This document shows positions 12,301-24,300 of a stretch of DNA of 56,033 bases, piece after piece. The stretch lies in NCBI GenBank assembly GCA_947601445.1, contig CANQGD010000006.1, forward strand, positions 1 to 56,033, in the 5' to 3' direction. Made by a program: the position numbers and the translations under genes. This stretch comes from an uncultured Clostridia bacterium. Lineage in GTDB: Bacteria > Bacillota > Clostridia > Christensenellales > CAG-314. The first letter of the stretch is position 1. Every line of letters starts with the position of its first letter. Under the pieces are notes generated by a model. It made no database searches. It was not told the DNA's origin and saw only the letters and a list, made by a program, of their open reading frames with translations.

Positions 12301-15300
12301 GCTTAACAACCTTATACTTTGAATAAGGTTATTGCCGTTGTTCTCGATTTCATCATTCCACTTGATAATTTCGGTGTAACCGGTTTCGCTTTGATTGTAA
12401 TAGTAACTGTTTATCAACGAACCGAATCTTACTTCGATCTTGCGCGCGACAACGGTCATCGTGCCTTCTTCATACTCCACTGTGTAGTTGGCAGCTCTGC
12501 CGCCTTCGGCAAGTACGGATGCGAAACCACCGGCTGTAAGGGTGATAGTATACTCGCCTACGCTGCCGAATTGCCAACCTCTCTGATAGGCGTGACCGTC
12601 TTTTGCTATACTGAACGTGGGTTGGGCGTCGCCGAGAATGTCTGCCAGCTGTTCGCCGTTGACAAAACCGGTAGCGGTAAATTTCTTGTCCGTATCTTGT
12701 ACCTCTTCGCCGTAAACCAGCTCGAAGTTGGTTGCGGTGACGGTCAAAGTGGCTTTTTCAACCCTGAACTCGTAGGTTTGCGACGCAATTGCAGTAAAGT
12801 TTTCGTTGCCTGCCAACTCGTAGGTGATTTGATAATCGCCTGCCGGCAGCTTTATGCCGTTTGCAAATAGCCAACCTTGATAGCTGCCGTAATACTCGTT
12901 GAAATCCGACGTAATGCGATACTCGCCATACGCAGTGTATTCGCCCGAGCCGTCGAGAGGCTTGCGGGACAACGTGATCGTAGGAACAAGTTTTTCCGTG
13001 GTGCTGTCCACTACCTTGCTGAACTGCGGCATCGGCAAAATTTCGCGGTCGTTGTCGGTGCTGTAACCGCCGTACATCCATGTGTGATATCCGCTTTCGG
13101 AACCGTTGATACTGTATTGCGTGGTCCACGTGTTGGTTGCCTGGTTGATCTTGGCTTGCTGATAGCCGTAGACCGTTTCGTGATTGGCAAGTTCGAGCTT
13201 GTAATAAATGTAGTAGGTACCTGCGTCGATTATTTGAGGAATTGTACCCGTTACAATCTCCGCATTGTGAGTCGTCCAGAATGCTTCATCATTGTAATTT
13301 GCTTCCACAGCGTTCGCTTTCAGCAAGATGAAGCTCCATTGGATGGTTTTTCCGTCGGCGGATTGTGCAAATCCTGCGGGAGATGCGCTTTCCCGGGGTT
13401 CGTCCTCGGAATGGTACAAGCCTTGGTGCAAAACATAGTGGTCCTTTTCGTCATAGGGACGTCCCGCCAATGTTTCGCCCGTTCCCGTCAACTTGCCGTA
13501 GCCGTGCAAATCGTCTACCTTGAACTTTGCCGCGGTGATCACGTAATTTTCGGTCTTGGAGTATTGGATAGAATACTTGTTTTCGTAACCGGAGTTGAAA
13601 TTGTAGGTTACGGGATAGCTGCCCACACCTGCGGTTACGTTGCCCGAGTAGCTTGCATACGCGCCGCTTGTGAGTGTGAATATCTTCTGTCCCGACTTGC
13701 CGTTCTCATAGTCGTCTGCCCAAATATCCTCGATAGGCTTGCCCAAAATACTCTGGGTACCGGGAGCAACTGCCAATGTGTAAGTGTGCGAAGTGTAGTT
13801 GCTTGTGAACTCTCCCGTGCCGAGTTTGGTGAGGTCGAACTTTTGCTCGCTCTTCCACTCGCCGCCGAGATAGTAAGTATTGGTAAGATGGGGGTTAACC
13901 ACCAACACAAGGGGCAGGACTTTTACCGTCATACTGCACTTGCTGTCTGCCGTGTCCTGAACGAACTTGTAGTCGGTAGTTGTAAAGTTGTCAAATCCGA
14001 GAGTGATGGCGTAAGCGCCCGCTATTCCCTTGGCGTCGTCTCCCGCAACGTAGTCGGGTGCGGAAACCGTGATCTTGTCATCGTCTGCGGAGTATCCTGT
14101 TATTTTGCCGGACGCAATGCTTTCGCCGTCCATAAATCCGTCAAAGGTGAATCCGTCGATGTCGGGAGTCCAACCTCCGGGGAGAGACTCGGAGAAGTAG
14201 ATAGAGAACGTGAAGGAAACTTTTACTTCCCTTTGCTCTATCACTACTTCCATACAGTATTCTTCGCCGATAAGCGACTCGTGGTTTTTAGCCACTACTG
14301 CATAGTAGACGTAATATGTACCGGCATGCGTAAACGAAGGCATTTCCGTTACCCATTCGTAACCGGCATCGGAAATTTCGAGAGAGCCGGGATCGACCGT
14401 CGGATCGCCCCACTCTTGGGGATAAAGCGCCTCGCCGTCACCCGCGCCTGCCTTTTTACGGAAGTAAATTTTGAGTTCGTTGGCGTCGCCGGGAGCTTCA
14501 AACGAAGTATTGCCGGAACCGCCCAAAGCAAATTCCGCTTGTTTGCCCTTGCCGTCTGCCAATTTGTTGGTATAGTACTTGCCTTTGAACGCCTCGTCTT
14601 GTGCCGCGGTGTGCGCTTGTCCGTCATAGGTGCCGCTGTAAGCTTCGGCGCTCACCTTGTCCTCGCCCGTGGTTAATATTGTGGAGGGAACAATCTTGTA
14701 CACGCCGTCTGTTGCTTCGGTTGTGTACGTTGCGTTCTCGCGAGCTTCCATTTGCGTATGCTGAGAACCTCTGCCTTCGGCGTCGTGCACCACCGTGATT
14801 TGGTAGTTGGCATTGTTGCAGGTTACTTGTACGCGGTATCCGCCCACATCGGGATAGGTTGTGCCGCTGAACTTAAACAAATCGTTGCCTGCTGCGTCGA
14901 GGGTGATGATAGAGTAAATGTTTTCATCGCCGTTTACAAGCGCGTCTCCTCCGTCGCGCGAGAGTTTGGCGCTACCGGAGATGTCTTGCAACGCTTGTCC
15001 GTATTCGTGGCTTATCGATGTGATGGTAAGCGTAACTTGGCGCGGAATGACCTTTATGCTGTTGGATGTATCGAAATGTACATGGTAGTTTCCGCCTTCG
15101 GTGGTGATGTAATCTTGACCGGCGAAATCAACGTCGCTGAACACGCCCTCTTTGGACATTTGCAGTACAAATACACCGTCATTTTGGGCGTCTGTGTAAA
15201 CGCCAACCGTGGTAGTACCGTCCAGCTTGGTGTAAACACGGAAGTTGCTTTCGAAACCAATGACAAATCCGCCCTTTTCGGTTGCGCTTGATGTTGCGGC

Positions 15301-18300
15301 GTCTACAAGTTGCCATTCGCTGCCCTTGTACTCCCAAACTTTGCCCGTATTGGTAAAGCCGAGAGTTTCGGCAAATGCCTCGCCGTATTCATGGTCGGTA
15401 ATTGCGGACGCGGTTATCGTAACGTCACGCGGACGCATTTCCACCTTGTGATAACAGTCGGGATCATTGGCGCTGCTCGGAAGTTCATAGTTATCCGAAT
15501 AGTTTCCGGACTCCGTTCCACCATCGGGCAGACTGTAAATGTAGAACCAATATTCTCCGGCGTTGATAAACTCGATTCTGTCCGTAGAACTTTGGTCTTT
15601 AACGGCACGCGCTCTGAAATAAACGGGTTTACCCGATTGAGAATCCACAAAGTAAACGGTTTGCGCCTTGGGGTTGGTACCTTCATACGCCTGATCGGTG
15701 CCGTCGTAGGTAAACACAAGTTGAGCTGCGTCCCAAATCAGACGTCCGTTGTCGGCATTGAGCTTTTGTTTGAGAATTTCGTGGTTGCCCGTGCCGGAAA
15801 TGGTTACTTGGTAGTTGTTGTATTCAACCGTATTCGACGTAATTCTACCGCCATCACCGTTTGCAATGTAGGTGGTTACCGTGGTACCTGCGGAAGTAAG
15901 GGTTCCGCCGCTGCGGTTGAGAATCGCTTCCGTTGCAGTCTTGAAGGAAATGTTTTGATTTCCGTCATAAATTTGCTTGTTGTACGTCCAGCCCGTTATC
16001 ACGCTGCCGCCGTCATCGACAAACTTGTTGAGGTCGTTTGTATCAGAACTTCCCGCATACAGCCACTTGAAGTTTTCCGAATCGTCGGCAATATCGATGC
16101 CGTATTCCGACGCGAAACTGTTGGCTTGCAAATAGACGTGTCTCTTTGCAATGTTGTAAGTCTTTGTAAGGTTCCTCAAAGATTCTGTGGAGAATTTATA
16201 GTTTTGCACGTCCAACCCGGATTGCGGATTGCTACTCAATTCAAACGTATAGTTGCCCGCGTCCTTGAATGTAGCCTCGGAACCGTCCTTTTTAATTGTC
16301 GGGTTGAGCTTAACCACTTTTTCACCGCACGCCTCAACGCCGAGGAAATATACAAAGTAATTGTTGCTGCTTGCGCCTTTGTCGTTGAAAGCTGCGTATT
16401 GATCGGTGCCGTCGTACGTGAACGATTGAGACGTCCAGACAATGTCCACCATGTAGGGTGTGATCGTATAGGTGGCGTCGTTTCCGAAATCAATATTGTA
16501 GTTGGTGTAATACGACTCATATTGTTCGCCCAACGTGAGGTGCAGCTTGTATGCGCCCACGCCCGTGGTCGTTGTGACGAAAGTACTGTATGTACCGTCA
16601 ATATAAGCGTACAGCAGGAAGTGATCGAGACTTGTTTCGTCGTCGTTTTGATCGGTGATAAATTTGTTTCCGACAAATTCGAAGTTGTAATCGGCGCCCG
16701 TTTTGATAAGGTTTTGTCTTGCTTCAAGCGAGTCGCCATATACTTTGCCAAGGTTGTTGGCTTGCAACTTGACTTGGTACGGAGTTATGGTGAAGGTAGA
16801 CGTAAAGTCGCCTTGTCCTTTGTCTATTGTGTAGTTGCTTGCGTCCTCGCCCGTCAGCGTGTCGAGAGACAGATTGTATGGTTGAGCTTCGGCGCTTCTC
16901 GAATCGCGGCGTACGTTGATGGGATAGCCGCTGCTGCCGGCTTTTTCACTGTCTTTGTTGTCCGTCCACTTGGTGGTAACCTCCACGTTGTCCTCGTGAT
17001 CGCCGCTTGACAAAGTTGTGGTTACCTTGTTGGTGATCGTCGCCGTGCGGATTTGTTCAAGCCCGCTGTAAACGGAGCTGTCTGCGTCTGCCCATTTTAC
17101 CGTGACGGTAAGCGGTTTGATTTCGAAATACACCGTGAAGGTGAGTTCTTCCAAAGTGTAACTTCCTTCGACCAAGCCGTTTTCCGCATAGGTAATAAGC
17201 GCGGCATACACGCCCGCCTTGTAGGGCGATTTTTCGGGAGTGTAATACGGGTTGTTGCCCTTGGAGTCGTCGTTGTGCGCTTCTCCGCCCGTATACTCAT
17301 TTCCAACCAATTCGGCGTCGGTTACGGGTGATCCGGACAGGGTGCCGCCCGTGATATTGTTGTCTTCGTCGCGCTGGACATTGCTCACCGTGTAGTATTC
17401 AACGGAACGTCCGGACGATTCTTTTTCCAACGATGACGGCAAGGTCGTCGTCGTACGCTTAAATTGCAGATACTTGTCGCCCGTGGCGCCGTTCGCTACC
17501 GTTTGTTTCTGATGTTCGCCGTAGGTCCAACCGGAAACCTCGAATTCGAGATTGTAGATACCTTTGGTAATACGGTAGAATAGCTTTACGGTAACGTTTT
17601 GACCATCGCTTACCTGCGAGTCTTTGCCGTTAAGGTCAAACTGAGTCAGCTGCCTGCTTTCGTCGATGGAGTAGCCGAAATCCCATACGTAGTCGCTGTA
17701 ACCCTCGTTGTCGCTCGTCTTCAACACAAGAGTCAACTCGATGTAGTAGGTGCCGGCAAGCAGTTTGCCGGGGTCTGTCATGTCAGCTTGATTCAGCTCG
17801 TTGCCTTTTTCATCGTAGTACTTGAAAGTGAATTTGACATACCAACTGCCGTCTATGAGTATTTGGTAATCCGAGCCGTCCATAGACACGCGCGTGCTGG
17901 TTGAAACGTCTTTGCCAAACAATTTGTTGTTGTTTGACTCTCCCGTCAGCGGATTGTTCTCTGCAAGAGAGTTGTTTACGCCGTACAAAACGGGGAAGAA
18001 ATAGCCGCTCGCGTCGTACGCCTGACCGCGTTGATATTCCAATGACGGCGCGATGATCTTACGCTGTGCGATAGTCCAAAAGTCGGTGTACACCGCAACA
18101 GGGCCAGCCGTGTTGTCGTCGGGCGCTTTGTACGTTGCATTCTCGACGTCGCCCCAATAGTAGTTGCCCGTATCGGTGAGGGTTATGCTCGCGGAATATT
18201 TACCTGCGCGTATCGCAGAGAGCGTAAGTTTTCCGTCTTTTTCCCCTGTGGTGATTGTGCCGGCGGGAATTGTTCCGTTTGCAACAAGCACCGTGCCCGA

Positions 18301-21300
18301 TTTGGCTGAGATTTCCATTATGTCTTTGTCGGAGCCTTCAAACGTTATCGTTTGCTGCGTTCTGTCGTAGACATATCCCTCTGTTTTCGCTGTGGGCTTG
18401 CTGAGGTTCTTTTTGTAAATTGTAAACTCGGTATTCGGCGCGGCGGTTGCAAGATTGTAGTTGCCTGCGTCTGTGCCGAATATTGCAACTGCCGTGGCGG
18501 TGTATTTGCCCGCGTTGATAGCGGTTGCGCTTGTGTTTTCAAGGCGGTGAGTTATCGTGGCGCTGTCCGTGCCGTCCGATGTATCAAGGTCGAAAACAAT
18601 CGTTACTTCGTCCTTTGTGGTGCCGCTGCCAAATTCATTGGCTATTGCGGCTGCGGGTTGCTGCGCGCGTCCCGGCTCGAAAATGGTTTCGGTGGCAGTC
18701 CAATTCACCACAATATCAACGGGGTTGATTTGGAAGGAGAATGTGCGCGCCTCGTGATCGAGTCCGCCCTTCCAAACGGTGTTGACGCTATCCACAAGTG
18801 CGACATATACGGTATAGGAGCCTACCGCGTTGTCGCTGATACGCACAACGTTTTCCGCACCGTAAATTTTTGCATTAGTGTCGTTTGCGTACACTTCGAT
18901 GGGGTTGGCTTTTACTCCCGAGAAAGACGAATAAGCTTCAAATACCTCGTAGTTGGAAATACCGCCGGTAAACGGCTGCGTGGCGTCGTTGTAGTTCGTT
19001 TGGTAAGTCAGACCCGAACCTACTGTCAGTTGGGTTCCGCCAATTTCCGCAAGCGTAATCTCGGTGGGGGTGATTTGCATATAGAACACAAATGCCATAT
19101 CCGACGGAATAGTGTCTTCTCCGTCTTTCGCCCACGAATAGTCGTCTTTGTTGGTGAGAGTTATGGTAAACATGTAGTAGTCCAACGCGGTTGCGTCGCC
19201 GTTCCATTTTACCGTGGCTCTTTTCGTGTTGTTGTCTCCCGATTCGTCCACAATGGTGAGCAGTTTGGAGTAATCGCTGTCATTCCAACCTTGTTCGCCC
19301 TTTACCGTATCGTTGAAGAACAAGAACTTCAACATATCGTAAAAGCTGTCGGTACCCTTGAAAGGAACGACGATGACGTTGTTTGTGCCGTCGTTGTAGT
19401 TCTCCAAATTGCCTTCTTCTAAGGCTTTGAGGTAGGGGCGCGCCACTGCCGACGTGGTGATCGTCAATTCGCACCAAATGCCTTCTATGTCTCCGCCATT
19501 TTTGATAGTGAACTTCTTTACGTCACTCGGATTGAAGCGGAAGTTGTCGAATATGGTAAACTTGCCGCCCGTGTATGAAGCGGAATAGTTGTTCTCCGGG
19601 AAGGAACTGCCACGATTCTCTATGTCGTTGGATGTTACGAGATCGTAAGTGAGAATGGCAACATATTTTCCTGCCGCCGTGGGTTTGTCTTCGGTAACCT
19701 CTTCGCCCAACGTGCCGTCGTCATTCAAAACAAAGTAACACGGTTTTATGGTAAACTTGTCCCCGTTGGCTGCTTCGCAGGTAAATTTCGGGTTGTAGTA
19801 CTTGGCTGTTGTGTCGTAGGTAAACGGATTGTGCCCTTCTTCATCCCACTCTACTTTCAACGTTGCGGGAGTGATCTTGAACGTGGTCGAGTACTCTGTC
19901 AATTGGCTTTCGTCCGGACCTTCCCAATAGCAGTTTTTGTCGTAACCTTCGTTAAGCTTGAATGTGAACGTATAAGTACCCACATAGGTTACGTTCAAAG
20001 TTATTTGGCTGTTGCTCTCCGAAGTATAATAGTGAACCGTATTGGTTTCCGTCGCTTTGTTAAATGTAATCTTTTCCCCGTTGATAGTTTGAGTTTCACC
20101 TTCGAGGGTATACGTCATATATTTGTTGTAGGACGTATCATAATTGTTTACTATAAATTTCTGACGGGTACCCGTATATACCGCCTCAGAGGTTTGTGGC
20201 ATGCTGTTGGACAAATAAACTTTGTAGTTCTCGATCTTCCACCTGTCTATCGTCCACTGCACCTCTACCCATGCCGGTTCTTGCTCGGGATTTTTCCATT
20301 TCGTTTCATCTGTATCTTTGGTGTAGTAATGGTTTTCATCCGCCTTGATCCAGAACGAATAGGTACCCGCTTCGGTTGCGGAAAATACGGAATTGTTTCC
20401 GGACTCCCAACCGTCGCCCTTTTGGGTATCTCTGATGAAGCCGTAGGGCGCTGTTTCGTCGAATCTGTGAGTTCCGCTTTGTCCCGACGCCGTGGTTTTG
20501 CCCGTGTATTCAACATATTGTAGATTGGACAAAATTGTAGCGTCAAATCTATAAGTCAACTTGTTGGGAGCAGGAAGGTCCGCTTCTGCACGCTCGATGG
20601 TCCACACCAAAACGAAACATTCGTAATTGCCGGTTTCAAAGAACGCGACGTTTTCGTCTTCTTCAAAGCCCTCTTTGTTCCAATCGTTGTTTTTTGCATC
20701 TAACAGACGAAATACCGCATAATAAACTTTGGCGTCCGTTGCGTAAAGCAAAGCGGAAGCATTATCGAAACTTGCTCTGGTCTGATATTGCGTCAAATTA
20801 TCGGATACGCTCGTTTGGCTGTAAACGATTGCGCATTGACTGTCGCCGGTCGTGTCGAAATTCAGCACGTTGGCATACACGGTGTTGCCGTCATCGTAGA
20901 TGTATTCGTCGGGCTGTATAGACGGAAGAGTGATAAGACGCTTTTGTATCTCGAACGATTGGATAACCTCATAGAACGCGTAGTTGGCGAAGTTGAGATT
21001 GTATGTTGGGCTGTTCTCTGTGGTGTCGGCCGTCAAATAAGCAACCACATAGTACGTGCCCACTTCCTTTTCGGGCAAACTTTCACCGCCAAACGGCGAT
21101 ACGCTTTGTTCTCCAAGATAGCTGTAAAAACCGAGTGGATAGGTAGCCTTCTGTTCGGGTTGGAGAGCTTTGTAAGTATTATAATGGTTGTCATAATCTT
21201 CTTTGGTTATATAGACAAACTTTACCAAATCCGGTTTGCCGTAAAACTTTCCGGTTATGCCCTCTCCTTCGGTTATAAGTTGAGCGAGATTGCTTTGTTC

Positions 21301-24300
21301 TACCGTTTTGTTTTTGTCACGATAATGACGGTCGGGCATCTTAATCTTAAACTCGGTGTCCTCGTATTTCTTTATTACAAACCGAATACGCAACGTCGAG
21401 TCGCCCGAGCGAGTGATGTTGTCGGGCAAATTGTAATCAACGGACGGACTTTCCCAACGGTAATACTTACGCATACCGCCTTCGCCCACTTGGTAATCGC
21501 CGCTCGATACGGCAACTTCGTCCAGGACAATGTCCAGAGTGTATTCGCCTGCGTTTATGTATTTGGTGGACGCGTCAAGTTTATCGCCCGAATTTTGCAA
21601 ATACCAACGATCGGTGTAAGGAAATTCCACGCCGGGGTTCGAACCCAAAGTTACCTTGAAGTAATCGTAGGGGTTGTGCCCGTCGGGGACATACACTATA
21701 TTGTTGCCATTTTCAATGCCGTCACCTACCCACTCTATGCGCAGGTTCAAGGCGAAAATGTCAAACTCCGCCCTTGCGCTTGTCGCCGTGGAGTAGTTGC
21801 CTTGCGGCCACACGGAAACATACACCTGATAGTGTCCCGGTTCAGTGGGGATCGTGTTGCCTTCCATCAGATAGCCGTTTTGATAAAAATACAGCTGATA
21901 GAGCGCGACCCCTCCATCCTGTACCGTGCCGATGTCGCCGCGGCGGTTTTCGTTTTCCTCTGTGTAGGTTATGGGGCTTCCGCCGGCTGTGTAAGTTATG
22001 GTATAGGTAAATTTTCCGCCCCAATCGAAGTTGTTAGGCGCTATGCTGATATCGGCAGAAGCGCCCGCGATATTAAATTGATAATAACCATAAGTGTTGG
22101 TGGGTTGATTAAGCTCATCCACCGTCCTGAACATTCGCGTACCTTTCATGTCGGCGGGCCACATATATCCTTGTGTGCGCCCACCACCAGTGGGACCTTC
22201 CGCGGGGTCAGGCTCGACAAGTTCCAGATACATTCGCCAATTGCCCACTACGCTGTCGCCGTAAAAGACAATATAGTAAGTGCCGCTGATAGGTTCGACT
22301 ATTTCCGCCCAATATCCATGATCCTTGTCGGCGGGTACGTATTTCATACCGCCCTGTTCGGTATCGACGACTTCGTGTTCGAAATGCACTTTGACGTTGT
22401 AATCCGCATTCCTTGCTCCGTCTTTATACTCGTAATTCAAATTCTTGTTCCAGCCGAACAAACGCGTTTCCCATCCTGTCGTAACGCCGTCTATAACGTT
22501 TTTGGTAACGTTCAATTCACCGAATGTACCGTTTCTCGCAGTTACATAAACGTTTGCGGCGGTGGGTCTGGAAACGGTAATGTTGGAACCAACAACCAGG
22601 TCGAAATACATGGCGACGCTTTGCTCTTGCGCTTGAATACCCCAATTAAGGTCGTCGATTCTGCTTGCCACAAGATAAATTACACGCACCAAAACAGTAT
22701 CCGCACCCAAAGTGGTACGTACATTACCTTTGCTGTCTTTAGGAGCGGCAAGTTGGTTGAGAATGTAGTCCATCTCGCTGTGTTCCGTGTCGTTCACATT
22801 TTCGGTATGAACGTCAACCATTCCCACTTGTTTGTTAGCTCCGGGGTAAGCCGTAGATCTTATGCTATCCGAATCAACTCCGCTTATGCTGCTGAAAAAG
22901 CTTTTTCGTGCGGCAGCATAATCGTCAGAATCTTCGGGGGACGGTTCCTTTGTTAATTCGACAAGGTCTGCTTTGGAGTAATACAAAACAGTATACTGTC
23001 CGAACGCCATCTGCGACTGGTTGCTTTGAGAAGTGGCCCACGGACGGAATCCGGCGTTGGAGAAAGTAGTATAATCCTTGTAAATGGTATTTTGGCTGTT
23101 CAGTGCCAACAAACCGTTGGGCTGACCGCTTCCCTGCTGGAACTGTATGGAGTAACCTGACAAATTGAGAGCTTCTTTTACGTTGTATGTCGTGGTACCG
23201 ATCGTACCTGTCAGATTGATACTTTCTATTGGAGTGTACTTGACCTTGAAGGGTACATAGGCGACAACAGTGTTAATTCCCGTATAGGAGTCATTGTAGA
23301 GAGCTATACTTTTGTAGTAGTAATAGCCGTCGCCTTCTTTACCCACATCGTTGTTGCCATATTGGTCTGTACCGTTTTTATCTTTCCAATCATTTGGGTT
23401 TTGCGTAACGTCCTGATAGTAGGTAGAGGGAGCAAAACCGGCCGAGTCGGGAATCCTATACAAATCGCTGTCCATATCTACCATACGTCCGTCGTTTTCA
23501 ACACGAATAACTTTCAAATCGGGATATGCCGCTTCCAGTGTTTCTATACTGGCGGGTGTATCTGCCGTTATGTCTATTTGTTGCTCGGTTTCTTTATCGA
23601 CGTTGGTATACATATAGCTGTTGGCACGGCGGAAAAATCTTACCGAAAGTTTGTTACTTTCAACATAGCTCGAAGAGCTTACCGTAGCGGAGTAACGTAC
23701 TTGAATATCGTAATATATATTATCGCTGCCACTGGGGTCCGGCATTACGTCGTGATCGAAAAAGTCATCGTGAACATATCCCACGGTGACGCGCGCGTCG
23801 TCGCCGCGAATCTCCTGGACGTCGCCGTTGGTGTCACGTATGACAACGCGCAAGCCGTAACCGACAAGAGTGGGATTCATACCGCCAACAAACGCTCGAT
23901 AGGAAGTTTCGCCATAGCGTCCGTAACGGTCATGCGTGCCATTCTCGTAGTAGTTTCCTGAAAAACTGTCATAATATTGACCGCCACCTTTATCGAAAGA
24001 ATCAGGCAAGCCAGTACGATTCCAAACACCTTCCTCGGTTGTCGATCCATTTTTAAGCGTGCCGTTCTCGCCGTCGTTGAATTCCAACTTTATCGATTTG
24101 ACGGTGGCGATTTCTACGCTGATATTGCTGCCGAAGATTTGTCCCGTAACGGTAGATGCGCCGCCGGGATTTTTATAGGTAACGGTCAGCGTATTCGCTT
24201 CCTGTTTACCTGATACAAACGAAGACGCGTCGTTGGTGAAACGACATTCGATAAGTTCGCGAGGGATTTCTTCCCACTCTTCCTGACCGGCATTTTCCTG